A DNA stretch of 64,000 nt from Isachenkonia alkalipeptolytica (GCF_009910325.1 NZ_SUMG01000004.1:124001-188000), one strand, 5' to 3'. Shown: positions 1-8,299, counted from the stretch's first letter. A program made the numbers and translations. The notes: a model not told the origin generated them from the letters alone.

Positions 1-1655
1 GTCAGAACTCTCTGGAGTCAGGAACTTCTCCCTGTATTACCAATTGTCCCGTGCATATTCCGGTACAGGGTTATATCAAACTGGCCGCTCAGGGGAAATA
101 TCAGGAAGCCTTGGAGCTGATCAAAAAGCATAATCCCCTACCAGCGGTATGCGGACGGATTTGTCCGAGACTTTGCGAGGAAGACTGTACCCGGTGTGAT
201 GTGGATGAAGCCGTAGCCGTGGATGATATTAAGAAATTTATCGCCGAGAAGGATTTGGACAGTACCACCCGCTACATGCCGAAAAAGAGAAATGATTTTC
301 ATGATAAAAAAGTAGCCATCATCGGTTCCGGACCTTCGGGACTTAGCTGCGCCTATGATCTTTCCATTGACGGTTATGATGTTACCGTATTTGAAAAGGA
401 AGAGAAATTAGGGGGGATGCTCACCCTGGGGATTCCATCCTATCGACTGGAAAAAGAGGTACTGGATGCGGAAATCGACGTGATTCGGCAAATGGGTGCA
501 ACCTTTCAGACCGGAGTGGAAATCGGAAAAGATCTTACCATAGAAGATTTACGAAAACAAGGGTTTAATGCTTTCTTCGTAGCCATTGGGGCTCAGTCGG
601 GAAGAAAACTGGGTCTTACAGGGGAAGAGGCGGAAGGTGTACAAAGCGGTGTGGATTTCCTTCGCAAAACCGCTCTTGGCGAAGATACCGGGGTAAGGGG
701 AAAAACCATCGTAATCGGTGGTGGAAACGTAGCGATTGATGTTGCAAGATCTGCGGTTCGACTGGATGACGTTCGCCAAAGCGATATTTACTGTCTGGAA
801 AATAGAGAAGATATGCCGGCCCACAAAGAAGAAGTGGCGGAAGCCCTGGAAGAAGACGTAAACATTCATAACTCCTGGGGACCTGTAGCAATTATTTCGG
901 AAAACAACAAAGTAACCGGGGTGGAATTTAAGCGGTGTATTTCCACAATGGATGCTCAGGGACGATTTAATCCGGTATTCGATGAGGGTGAGACAAAGGT
1001 TGTAGAGTGCGACCAGGTATTATTATCTGTTGGGCAGGTGTTTAATTATGGAGACTTACTAAAAGGGGAGGAGGTAAACTTAACTCCACGAAACACTATT
1101 GAAGTGGATTCGGTAACCCTGCAGTCCTCCAAACCGGATATCTTTGCCGGGGGAGATGTGGTCAGCGGTCCAAGACTGGCGATTGATGCTATTGCTGCGG
1201 GAAAAGAGGGGGCCGTGTCCATCCATCGGTTTGTTCAGCATGGTCAGTCCCTAACCTTTGGTCGGGACAATCATTCCTATAAAATGCTGAATAAAGAAAA
1301 CTTAGAGGACTTCGTAGATTATGACGGAACGGAACGTCAACGAATTCAACACGTGGATGGGAAAGAGTCTAAAACCACCTTTAAGGATTTAAGAGGAATT
1401 TTAACCGAAGAACAGATTGAAAAGGAAACCGCCCGGTGCCTGGGCTGTGGTGCGACGAAAGTGGATGAATACCTCTGTGTCGGTTGCGGCGCTTGTACTT
1501 TGAAATGCAAGTTTGATGCCATTGAATTGGAAAAAATTCATGAGATAGAGGGATATGAGATAGATGAATTACCGAAAACCGTTTTGAAAAATGCGGTCAC
1601 AAGAAAAGCAAAGATCACGATCAATAAAGTGAATCCTTTTGTAAAAACACGGTAG
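1..1655 (+). CDS. FAD-dependent NAD(P)H oxidoreductase with C-terminal 4Fe-4S domain, 5' end outside window
   Basis: The frame is open from base 3, and the residues before the GTG at 51 already read as conserved protein (ESGTSPCITNCP, then VHIPVQGY), so the gene enters from outside and GTG 51 is internal. The order is that of glutamate-synthase small-subunit-like oxidoreductases: an N-terminal Cys-rich Fe-S segment (CGRICPRLCEEDCTRC), a dinucleotide fold for FAD (GSGPSGLSCAYDL), a second one for NAD(P)H (GGGNVAIDVAR), the late FAD motif (FAGGDVVSGP) and a C-terminal ferredoxin-like part (CLGCG, then CVGCGACTLKC). It should pass electrons between NAD(P)H and an Fe-S partner in the cytosol. The partner is probably encoded upstream of the window; hypA follows, which hints at a nickel enzyme. 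Family confident, substrate unknown. Confidence 0.88.
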   Translation, partial: QNSLESGTSPCITNCPVHIPVQGYIKLAAQGKYQEALELIKKHNPLPAVCGRICPRLCEEDCTRCDVDEAVAVDDIKKFIAEKDLDSTTRYMPKKRNDFHDKKVAIIGSGPSGLSCAYDLSIDGYDVTVFEKEEKLGGMLTLGIPSYRLEKEVLDAEIDVIRQMGATFQTGVEIGKDLTIEDLRKQGFNAFFVAIGAQSGRKLGLTGEEAEGVQSGVDFLRKTALGEDTGVRGKTIVIGGGNVAIDVARSAVRLDDVRQSDIYCLENREDMPAHKEEVAEALEEDVNIHNSWGPVAIISENNKVTGVEFKRCISTMDAQGRFNPVFDEGETKVVECDQVLLSVGQVFNYGDLLKGEEVNLTPRNTIEVDSVTLQSSKPDIFAGGDVVSGPRLAIDAIAAGKEGAVSIHRFVQHGQSLTFGRDNHSYKMLNKENLEDFVDYDGTERQRIQHVDGKESKTTFKDLRGILTEEQIEKETARCLGCGATKVDEYLCVGCGACTLKCKFDAIELEKIHEIEGYEIDELPKTVLKNAVTRKAKITINKVNPFVKTR

Positions 1656-1662
1656 GATCCTG

Positions 1663-1688
1663 CCCCCTCCCAATAAAAAGGGAGGGGG
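1663..1688 (+). other. Intercistronic hairpin
   Basis: A perfect 9-bp GC-rich stem (CCCCCTCCC / GGGAGGGGG) with an 8-base A-rich loop lies between the oxidoreductase and hypA. No T-run follows, so it is more likely an mRNA processing or stability element, or an attenuating structure, than a full terminator. Confidence 0.55.
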
Positions 1689-1712
1689 ATAATAAAAGAA
1701 AGGAGGACTTCG

Positions 1713-2054
1713 ATGCATGAGTTAGGGATTGTATATGAAGTAATCAAAGTGGTGGATGGTTTTGTAGAAGAAAATCATGTCACGAAAGTAGAAAAAATTG
1801 TGCTGGAAATCGGACAGTTGTCTCAGGCTATCCCAAGATTCATCGAAGAGTGTTATCCCGCAGCAGTAAGCGAGACACCTTATGAAGAAACGAAGTTGGA
1901 AATTATTTCTTTGCCTGCAGAGGGGACCTGTAATTTCTGTAAGGCAAGCTATAACATCGTTGATCATCGCAAGGTTTGTCCCGGCTGTAAGGGAGAAAAT
2001 TTCACCCTGATCTCCGGCCAGGAGTTTAACATTAAAGAAATTCAGGGCTACTGA
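1713..2054 (+). CDS. hypA: Hydrogenase/urease-type nickel metallochaperone HypA
   Basis: This 113-residue protein has the HypA hallmarks: the N-terminal MHE nickel-binding motif (His2, Glu3) and a C-terminal zinc ribbon with Cys73, Cys76, Cys89 and Cys92. HypA delivers nickel to NiFe hydrogenase or a similar nickel enzyme in the cytosol. The length is normal for the family. The start is fixed by the required MHE and an AAAGGAGG site about 8 bases upstream. It follows the Fe-S oxidoreductase by 57 bases with a hairpin between. No HypB or hydrogenase subunit is in view, so its client must lie elsewhere, perhaps just upstream of the window. Confidence 0.93.
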   Translation: MHELGIVYEVIKVVDGFVEENHVTKVEKIVLEIGQLSQAIPRFIEECYPAAVSETPYEETKLEIISLPAEGTCNFCKASYNIVDHRKVCPGCKGENFTLISGQEFNIKEIQGY

Positions 2055-2239
2055 TCAGTAGCTCCCATCATCTAAAGGAGAGTCCTGGACTTTCGATTAA
2101 AGGTTGTTTGACATTATATATTTTTATAGAAATTGTTAAACTAATGACGAAAGGGGGCAAGGTGAATACTACAAGTAGATTGTCATCATAAGTTAATATC
2201 AAATTTATTGGGTTTGAAACAAAATAAAGGAGGGTACTT

Positions 2240-3169
2240 ATGTCCGTATTTTATGATAGTGTCAGTGTGAAAGGTATTATAGGAATTATCTTATTTATCG
2301 CTGCATTTGTGTTGTTAAACGAAGCAACCAGAAGGTCGTTAAAGATTTCAATTTTCGCCTTCGGCGTACTTCCGGTGCTACTGGCCTTAGGGGTGTATCT
2401 GGATGTTTTAGGATCCCCTACGGGAAACACCTGGTTTGGATGAGTTAAGGTGGTTTCTGCCTTAATCGGGGTTTATGGATTTTTATTGATTCGATTCACC
2501 AGCATCGGGAACAAAAAATTTGCCCTGCTGTTTCCCGGAGCCATATTGGCGATTAATATAGCAGAAGCGGTATATCGGGAATTTGAAGTGTATTTTACCT
2601 ATCAAACTCTAACCGTGGACCCCGGAGGGATTTTAATCCAAGGAGGGATATGGAATATATTTAATGGCATCGCCGGGATCCTTTGTATTCTTACCTTAAC
2701 CGGTTTTGCCGGAATAAAAGTATCGAAGGATGCCTCCCGGGATATGATCTGGCCGGATATGACCTGGCTGTATATCATCGGTTATACAATTTGGAACTTT
2801 GCTTATGTATACAACTGTATTTCCACTCGTTCCCTGTATGCGGGCTTCGGTATTCTAACTGCTGCATTACTGGGGGAATGGATGTTTAAAAGAGGAGCTT
2901 GGCTACAACATCGGGCGCAAATTCTATCCTTATATGCCATGTTTTCCCTAAGTGTGGATTTTCAAAACTTTGCATATTTCAGTGTTTTGCCTACCTATAG
3001 TGAAAATGTTTTATTCGGATTGAGTTTAGCCTCCTTAACGATTAATATCGGAGTATTTGCTGTTATGGTTTACACCATAATGAAGCATAAGATCAATCCC
3101 ATTAAACAGGAAATTTATATCCATACCCCATATTATAAGAAAACTATGGAACAAAGCAAGTTAGCATAA
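2240..3169 (+). pseudogene. DUF5692-type membrane protein gene interrupted by an in-frame TGA
   Basis: Two stretches in one frame, 2240-2440 and 2444-3169, are separated only by a TGA at 2441-2443 (codon 68 of 309). The first has a good AAAGGAGGG site; the second has no convincing start or ribosome site. Read through, it is a polytopic membrane protein of about eight segments resembling DUF5692, including the later motifs DMIWPDM, WNFAYVYNC and GAWLQHRAQ. Around the stop the text is TWFG-stop-VKVVSAL. In family members as I remember them this is TWFHWVKVYSAL, so the TGA stands where Trp is expected: a single TGG-to-TGA change. The rest shows no decay. Function of the family is unknown. Alternatives are UGA readthrough, recoding, or a sequencing error. 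Confidence 0.75.
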
Positions 3170-3174
3170 GATTA

Positions 3175-3209
3175 AAAAATCTCCCGTTGAATAAGGCGGG
3201 AGGTTTTTA
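3175..3209 (+). terminator. Rho-independent terminator after the DUF5692 gene
   Basis: Stem CTCCCG / CGGGAG (3181-3186 with 3197-3202), extended by flanking A/T pairs, is followed by TTTTTAT. Confidence 0.8.
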
Positions 3210-3307
3210 TATATCGAAAGCTTTTATCCTAAGAGGAATAAAGAAATTTTACATATTTAGATATAGGAATACGCAATTCAATTTATAAAATAGATAAAAT
3301 AAATCAA

Positions 3308-3337
3308 TTTAACACTATGTTAAAAATTTGATAATAT
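3308..3337 (+). promoter_or_regulatory. Likely promoter and overlapping operator-like palindrome for the yedE operon
   Basis: TTAACA (3309-3314), 17 bases, then TAATAT (3332-3337) fits a sigma-A promoter about 50 bases upstream of yedE. A 7-bp inverted repeat TTTAACA-CTA-TGTTAAA (3308-3324) covers the -35 box, where a repressor could block polymerase. The regulator is unknown. Confidence 0.5.
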
Positions 3338-3387
3338 AGAGCTTGTCATACATATTTTTTACAAAATCATATTAGGGAGGGAAGGTT

Positions 3388-4473
3388 ATGTCGTCAAGGT
3401 TACAAATTATTTTATCGGGACTTATGGTGGGAAAGCTGGGAAGCCTGTTGGTGTTATTCGGAAACCCGGTGAATATGGGGGTCTGTGTTGCCTGTTTTTA
3501 CAGAGATATGGCCGGCGGCCTGGGACTGCATCAGGCCGGCGTGGTGCAGTATATCCGCCCGGAAGTTATCGGATTTATTCTCGGAGCCTTTATTATTTCC
3601 AAAATGAAAGGAGAATTTCGGGTAAGGGGTGGCTCCTCTCCGATTATCCGATTCCTCTTAGGTTTTTTTCTGATGATCGGGGCTTTGGTATTTCTTGGAT
3701 GTCCCCTACGGATGATCCTTCGCCTGGCCAATGGAGATTTGAATGCTGTAACCGGTTTATTCGGTTATGTGACGGGGATTTTCGTCGGCATTCAGTTTAT
3801 CAAGCAGGGCTTTAGCTTAGGAAGAAGTGTAAAACAAAAGCCGGTAGGAGGCTATACCATGCCCCTGTTTGCAGTGGCGCTATTAGCGCTGCTGCTGCTA
3901 AGACCTTCATTCATCTACTTTAGCACTGAAGGTCCCGGTGCGGCTACGGCGCCGATTTGGATGGCCCTTGCTGCAGGACTGTTAATCGGAGGGGTACTGC
4001 AACGAACCAGGCTATGTACCGCCGGCGGTTTTCGAGACGCCATTTTGATTAAGGATTATCACTTTATGTGGGGATTGATCGCAATATTCGTTGCCAATCT
4101 TGCAGGGAATCTACTCTTTAATTTTGAAGCTTTTAATTTAGGCTTTGAAGGACAACCCATCGCCCATACGGACCATTTATGGAATTTTATGGGGATGGCC
4201 TTGGTGGGCCTTACGGCTGTTCTGCTGGGAGGATGCCCTCTTAGACAGACGATCCTTGCCAGTGAAGGAGATACCGATGCCATTATTACCGTGGTAGGTC
4301 TTGTGGCGGGAGCCGCTTTTGCCCATAACTTTGGGCTGGCCTCCAGCCCTGCGGGAAGCACTTTTAACGGTCAGGTGGCGGTCATGATTGGGTTGGCAGT
4401 AACCCTTGGGATTGCCATATTATCAACTGAAACCAGTGTATCCATGGAAAGGGGAGTGAAAAGCAATGTCTAA
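3388..4473 (+). CDS. yedE: YedE family putative selenium transporter
   Basis: This 361-residue membrane protein has about ten hydrophobic segments and two YeeE/YedE-type halves. Conserved Cys-containing motifs occur in each: GVCVACFYRDM, FLGCPLRMI, TRLCTAGGFRD and LGGCPLRQT. Proteins of this kind beside TusA-like and DUF3343 proteins are annotated as selenium (or sulfur) compound importers in selenoprotein-making anaerobes. It starts at ATG 3388 after GGGAGGG and overlaps the TusA-like gene by 8 bases, so the two are translationally coupled. The conserved Cys pairs probably relay the substrate through the pore, as known for YeeE. Selenium rather than sulfur as the cargo is inferred from context. 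Confidence 0.9.
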   Translation: MSSRLQIILSGLMVGKLGSLLVLFGNPVNMGVCVACFYRDMAGGLGLHQAGVVQYIRPEVIGFILGAFIISKMKGEFRVRGGSSPIIRFLLGFFLMIGALVFLGCPLRMILRLANGDLNAVTGLFGYVTGIFVGIQFIKQGFSLGRSVKQKPVGGYTMPLFAVALLALLLLRPSFIYFSTEGPGAATAPIWMALAAGLLIGGVLQRTRLCTAGGFRDAILIKDYHFMWGLIAIFVANLAGNLLFNFEAFNLGFEGQPIAHTDHLWNFMGMALVGLTAVLLGGCPLRQTILASEGDTDAIITVVGLVAGAAFAHNFGLASSPAGSTFNGQVAVMIGLAVTLGIAILSTETSVSMERGVKSNV

Positions 4474-4684
4474 GAATCAAGTAGATGCGAGAGGACGATC
4501 CTGTCCAGAACCGGTGATCTTGACAAAGAAGGCTTTGGATCACTATAATGGAGAAGTGGTAGAGGTTTTAGTGGATTTGGAAGTAGCGGTGGAAAATATC
4601 CGGCGCTACGCCGAGAACAACGGATTTGCCGTGAGCATCTCGGAACTATCCGATGAAGACTACCAACTAACGATAAAAAAGTAG
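4466..4684 (+). CDS. TusA/SirA-like sulfur (selenium) carrier protein
   Basis: A 72-residue single-domain protein with the TusA family signature RGRSCPEPV; Cys13 is the expected persulfide or perselenide carrier. TusA proteins move activated sulfur between partners in the cytosol. Next to YedE and DUF3343 a role in handling imported selenium is likely. It lacks the DsrE-like second domain of full-length YedF. It overlaps the end of yedE and is followed 7 bases later by the DUF3343 gene, so the three form an operon. Confidence 0.9.
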   Translation: MSKNQVDARGRSCPEPVILTKKALDHYNGEVVEVLVDLEVAVENIRRYAENNGFAVSISELSDEDYQLTIKK

Positions 4685-4691
4685 GGATTGA

Positions 4692-4967
4692 ATGGATAAT
4701 AAAACTTGTATTATGACCTTTCACACCACCTATCATGCCTTGAATTTTGAAAAGGCCTTAAAAGAAAAGGGGATTGAGGTAAAACTGATTCCCGTTCCTA
4801 GGGATCTCAGCTCCAGTTGCGGTTCCGCTGCCCGGTTTAATTTAAAGGATCGGGAAAAGGCCCTGGCCCTGGCAAGGGAATACCATATTGAGCTGGACGA
4901 ACTGTATGAACGGGAAGCAGAAGTGGAAAAACCCGGTTTGTTGGAGCGCTTGATGAAAAAGAAATAA
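4692..4967 (+). CDS. DUF3343 putative Se/S carrier-like protein
   Basis: This 91-residue protein matches DUF3343: an N-terminal beta strand with a short motif (MTFHTTYHALNFEKAL), then VPRDLSSSCGSAARF with one conserved Cys at residue 43, and a charged C-terminal helix. The family often sits with YedE and TusA-like genes and is thought to carry sulfur or selenium on that Cys; this is not proven biochemically as far as I know. It is the last gene of the three-gene operon and is followed by a strong terminator. Confidence 0.85.
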   Translation: MDNKTCIMTFHTTYHALNFEKALKEKGIEVKLIPVPRDLSSSCGSAARFNLKDREKALALAREYHIELDELYEREAEVEKPGLLERLMKKK

Positions 4968-4985
4968 AAAGAAAGCAATGAACAA

Positions 4986-5037
4986 AGAACCATCCCATGG
5001 GACCAAGTAAAGGCCCAGGGGTGGTTCTATTTTTGTT
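4986..5037 (+). terminator. Terminator of the selenium cassette
   Basis: An 11-bp stem (4986-4996 with 5018-5028, one G-T pair) is followed by ATTTTTGTT. Confidence 0.85.
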
Positions 5038-5058
5038 CTACATAGAAAACAAGTAATA

Positions 5059-5373
5059 CTATTGCTCCCAAAGTTTTTTAATAACAAAAGCCAACAGATG
5101 TAAAAGTACTAATAATAGCAACATTATGAAATAGGGTAGAAAAGTAGATTCATTAAAAAAAGGAATTATATAAAGGTGTCCTGCTAACAATGTAATAAAT
5201 AGAAAAATAAAACCCTGGATAAGCCAAAACACTGTTTTTTTCATTTGACCGTGTCCTGCCCGGCAAAGATCTTTTGGGTTTTTCCATGAAGCCTTCTTCT
5301 TTAACTCCAATGCTCTGAGTTCTTCCCGTACGGATTGTTTTCGTGCCTCTTCTTCATATGGATCCCGTTTCAT
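5059..5373 (-). CDS. Small membrane protein of unknown function, two transmembrane segments
   Basis: A 104-residue protein with a charged N-terminal half (MKRDPYEEEARKQSVREELR, with a Cys at residue 37) followed by two hydrophobic helices (about 49-67 and 78-97) joined by a short loop. A GGAGG site lies 11 bases before the ATG. It is convergent with the selenium operon and stands alone on its strand. I do not recognise a family. The N-terminal part should be cytosolic. Confidence 0.65.
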   Translation of the reverse strand: MKRDPYEEEARKQSVREELRALELKKKASWKNPKDLCRAGHGQMKKTVFWLIQGFIFLFITLLAGHLYIIPFFNESTFLPYFIMLLLLVLLHLLAFVIKKLWEQ

Positions 5374-5474
5374 AAAGCAAACAACCTCCGTTATTATTTA
5401 TTATACCATGAAAATCATCTGTTGCTGATGTAAATAACTCGTCAACATATCAATAGTCTGAAAAATTCCAAAGT

Positions 5475-5540
5475 TCCGTCTTGAGACGGAGTGGGAATCC
5501 GCCCCTATGCCCTTATGCTTTATGATGGGGTTCTTTATAC
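5475..5540. mobile_element. Possible remnant of an IS200/IS605-type right end
   Basis: TCCGTC-TTGA-GACGGA (5475-5490) forms a hairpin, followed by GTGGGAATCCGCCCC and a second potential stem closed by CCCC...GGGG. A short hairpin plus GGGAATCC-like text and a C/G-closed stem recalls TnpB-associated right ends of IS605-type elements. No transposase or TnpB reading frame remains. The call rests on general resemblance only. Confidence 0.25.
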
Positions 5541-5640
5541 TAAGTATAGGAGCAAAAAGAAAAGCTTGTTTTTGCTAAGATCATGCACGTTGATAAAAAA
5601 ATGTGGTGTACAGCAGTCGATAAAATTGGAGGCGGTTAAC

Positions 5641-6444
5641 CTGATCATTAACAAACAAAATCCTTATGATGTGGAAGAACATATTGCGGAGATTTATGAC
5701 CGTGAAGAAACAACGGTGGAAGATGTGGAATTAATCACAGAGTTACTTATCCGGCATCAATGCAGAAATGTGTTAGAGCCGTTCTGCGGCACGGGAAGAA
5801 TTCTACTTCCCATTGCGAAATTGGGGGTGACAATTGTTGGGATGGACGGGGCAAAGATGATGTTGAATCGCTTGGAAGAGAAGTTGGATGCGGAGCCCGA
5901 ATCGGTAAAAAACAATGTATCGATCATTCACTCAGAGCTAATGAGCTACAGCTGGCCGGCGGGTTTTGACGCCGTAATTCTTGGAGGCAACTTCTTCTTT
6001 GAATTTGCCAGCCTGGAGGAGCAGCAAAAGATCCTAAATAAAGCCTATCACTCCGTGAAAAAAGGGGGATACATTTTCATTTCCTCCGACAGCATTGAAA
6101 AAGAACTGCCGGACTACTGGTGCAACGTAGGTGTGGAAAATCGGGCCTTCCCCTCAGGGGTATGCAAAGACGGGGCGGAACTGAAAGCCTACTCAAAGCC
6201 CGTGTATGTAGATAGAACGAAAAAGATCTGGAAAGCCGAAAGGCGCTTAGAAGTTTACGAGAATAACAAACTGACCAAGGAATATTCCTGGGAAATACAA
6301 AAACACCCCATCGGTTATAGCGAAATCATCGACATGATCAACATGTTTGATTTAGAAATCATAGAATCCTGGGGAGATATTAAGACAAGAAAACCGTTCA
6401 GCACCGGCGATGACAAAGCCGCTTTATGGCTTAGAAAAAAGTAA
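5641..6444 (+). CDS. Class I SAM-dependent methyltransferase
   Basis: The Rossmann-type methyltransferase core is clear: motif I VLEPFCGTGRILLPIA, the acidic SAM-ribose residue in VGMDGAKMML and the later AVILGGNFFFE. The frame is open back to a GTG at 5491, but the first 50 codons resemble nothing and overlap the hairpin region. The only good ribosome site, GGAGG at 5628-5632, lies 8 bases before CTG 5641, just upstream of the conserved NPYDVEEHIAEIYD. CTG is therefore my preferred start; TTG 5626 and GTG 5491 are alternatives. The substrate is unknown, probably a small molecule. The gene stands at the head of an accessory run. Confidence 0.8.
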   Translation: MIINKQNPYDVEEHIAEIYDREETTVEDVELITELLIRHQCRNVLEPFCGTGRILLPIAKLGVTIVGMDGAKMMLNRLEEKLDAEPESVKNNVSIIHSELMSYSWPAGFDAVILGGNFFFEFASLEEQQKILNKAYHSVKKGGYIFISSDSIEKELPDYWCNVGVENRAFPSGVCKDGAELKAYSKPVYVDRTKKIWKAERRLEVYENNKLTKEYSWEIQKHPIGYSEIIDMINMFDLEIIESWGDIKTRKPFSTGDDKAALWLRKK

Positions 6445-6458
6445 CGGAGGAGAAAAAC

Positions 6459-6491
6459 ATGAAACTGGAATTAAAACAACCTATGAACTAA
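6459..6491 (+). CDS. Possible 10-residue minigene MKLELKQPMN
   Basis: An ATG with GGAGG 8 bases upstream opens a frame of ten codons ending in TAA, between the methyltransferase and the next gene. It may be a leader peptide or the leftover start of a deleted gene. No other support. Confidence 0.2.
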   Translation: MKLELKQPMN

Positions 6492-6510
6492 CGATGTAAA
6501 GGAGGATACT

Positions 6511-7083
6511 ATGAAAAACAAACCGGCGTTACTTATTACCGCGGCGGCAATTATTATACTTTCAGTTATTCTAATGGTAGCCAATCATCTGAAGGAACCG
6601 GATCAAAGAGCAGAAGCCTTAGAAAACCCTTCGGAGAATTTGGGGAATTCAGCGGTGGAAATCATCGATATAGAGCGGTCAATTACGGGACTTGAAAGCC
6701 GTATGAGTCGATTGGAGCATCAAATGCCGAGGGATGATCTGGAGCAAAGGATACAATCCGCCAATAGTGAACTGGACTATGTGAAGGATTTACTGAGTAA
6801 GATGCCGGAGATTGAAACCCATGTTGGAAGAATCAGTGGATATGAAATTGCAGAGGGCACAGTACTTGACGTAGAGTTAAAGGATACCCGGGAATTACTT
6901 CAAATACCTCTGGCTGAGGACTTCACGGTGTATATGATGACCGAATTGACTTGGGCGCCCATCACCCTAGAAGATTTTAATGAATTTTTACAGGCAACAA
7001 CAGAAGGTAACAAAGATACCTTTACATTTAAAATTATTGATGGCAAAGCCGTTCAAACTTTTCAGGGAGAGAAAACTGAATAA
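6511..7083 (+). CDS. Membrane-anchored coiled-coil protein of unknown function
   Basis: 190 residues: a short basic start, one hydrophobic helix (about 7-25, uncleaved anchor or signal peptide without lipobox), a Glu-rich segment, a heptad-like coiled coil (about 52-95) and a compact C-terminal part. AAAGGAGG lies 7 bases before the ATG. The bulk should sit outside the membrane. The C-terminal 90 residues could be a small beta domain, but no motif is recognisable. No family assigned. Confidence 0.7.
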   Translation: MKNKPALLITAAAIIILSVILMVANHLKEPDQRAEALENPSENLGNSAVEIIDIERSITGLESRMSRLEHQMPRDDLEQRIQSANSELDYVKDLLSKMPEIETHVGRISGYEIAEGTVLDVELKDTRELLQIPLAEDFTVYMMTELTWAPITLEDFNEFLQATTEGNKDTFTFKIIDGKAVQTFQGEKTE

Positions 7084-7176
7084 TGATAAGTTGGGGGCTA
7101 GGGCAGTTTACTAAAGCGTAAAGCGTGTTCTTACAAAAAACGGTTGAACAAAGAAAATAAGAGAGGAAGATAAAAA

Positions 7177-7629
7177 ATGAACGTAAAATCCATCAGAGCA
7201 CATCCGGAGTTGAAGGACCGAGCCATTTCGTATTTTCAGCAGAAATGGGCCAGCGAAAGCAGCAAAATGGTGTACGAAGACTGTATAAACCATTCAATAA
7301 ATCCGGAAAGTCCCTTGCCTCATTGGTACTTGCTGATGGAGAAGGAGAAAATCATCGGATGCGCAGGTTTGATCACCAATGATTTTATCAGTCGAATGGA
7401 TCTTTATCCATGGATCTGTGCAATTTTTGTTGAAGAAGACTACCGGGGACACGGCTATGGTTCATTACTGATGGAGGCTGCAAAACAAGATGCCAAGGCC
7501 AGAGATTTTAGGCACCTTTATCTTTGTACCGGCCATGTGGGCTATTATGAAAAGTACGGCTTCGAATATATTGCTACAGGATATCATCCCTGGGGAGATG
7601 ATTCACGAATTTACCGTATTAGTTTATAA
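7177..7629 (+). CDS. GNAT family N-acetyltransferase
   Basis: A 150-residue single GNAT domain. Motif A, the acetyl-CoA pyrophosphate loop, is IFVEEDYRGHGYGSLLME (R/Q-x-x-G-x-G/A type), preceded by a core strand (IIGCAGLITND) and followed by the GYYEKYGFEYIATGYH C-terminal motif typical of small-molecule acetyltransferases. It acts in the cytosol with acetyl-CoA; the acceptor is unknown. A second, unrelated GNAT gene follows about 106 bases later, suggesting an acetyltransferase cluster. Confidence 0.9.
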   Translation: MNVKSIRAHPELKDRAISYFQQKWASESSKMVYEDCINHSINPESPLPHWYLLMEKEKIIGCAGLITNDFISRMDLYPWICAIFVEEDYRGHGYGSLLMEAAKQDAKARDFRHLYLCTGHVGYYEKYGFEYIATGYHPWGDDSRIYRISL

Positions 7630-7735
7630 AAGAATTTTAGGAACAAAGCTCGTCAGTATTCAGTCTAATAACTACAATACTATCGAAAATACCGAGAATA
7701 TCGAAAAAATTAAAATTACATGGAGCGTGGAAATT

Positions 7736-8299
7736 ATGAGAGAAATTAAGTACGAAGGTTATTACTGGCAGAATGAGAAGGTTCGTTTGCGGGCTATGGA
7801 TGAACCGGATTGGGAAGGACACTATTACAACCGCTATGATACCCCTGCCCGACGATTATTGAATTATGAAGTGGAACTTCCTCCAACCCCTCAAGAAGCC
7901 AAGGATATGATTGAACACTTTAAAAATTTCAAAGAAGGTTCGGGACGATTGATGTTCAGCATTGAAAATCTTGAAGGGGTTACCGTTGGCGGGATTAATT
8001 TGAATTCCATCGATGAGAGAAATGGCACCTTCAGTATCGGGATGCAAGTGGATCGGGATCACCGGGGAAAAGGCTACGGAACCGCAGCGATGGATATTGT
8101 ACTGGGCTATGCTTTTAACGAAAGAAGGTTGAATAAGTATTACGGCGCTGTATTAAAGGGAAATATCCCTTCGGAGACGATGTTAAAGAAACTAGGATGC
8201 CTTGAAGAAGGCAGAAGACGACAAATGGTTTATACCGATGGCAAATATCATGATGAGATATTGTTTGGATTATTGAAAGAAGACTATATGAAGCTGTAA
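7736..8299 (+). CDS. GNAT family N-acetyltransferase, RimJ/RimL type
   Basis: 187 residues from ATG 7736 (GGAG at 7722-7725). The frame is open upstream to 7490, but that part overlaps the previous gene out of frame and has no ribosome site. The RimJ/RimL layout is visible: VRLRAMDEPD at the start, then SIGMQVDRDHRGKGYGTAAMDIVL as motif A with the acetyl-CoA loop, and NIPSETMLKKLGCLEEGRRRQ near the end. The acceptor may be an amino group of a protein, amino acid or antibiotic; this cannot be told from sequence. Confidence 0.88.
   Translation: MREIKYEGYYWQNEKVRLRAMDEPDWEGHYYNRYDTPARRLLNYEVELPPTPQEAKDMIEHFKNFKEGSGRLMFSIENLEGVTVGGINLNSIDERNGTFSIGMQVDRDHRGKGYGTAAMDIVLGYAFNERRLNKYYGAVLKGNIPSETMLKKLGCLEEGRRRQMVYTDGKYHDEILFGLLKEDYMKL

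Noticed and set aside
2108-2142. TTGACA at 2108-2113 as a promoter for the DUF5692 gene
   Set aside because: No acceptable -10 box at 16-18 bases; TAAACT would need 23.
2445-2465. Stem TTAAGG/CCTTAA just after the TGA as a selenocysteine insertion element
   Set aside because: The loop is only about 8 bases from the stop, closer than known bacterial SECIS elements, and the residue expected there is Trp rather than Cys.
7490-7735. Extended N-terminus of the second GNAT protein
   Set aside because: It overlaps the first GNAT gene out of frame and has no ribosome site; ATG 7736 is preceded by GGAG.
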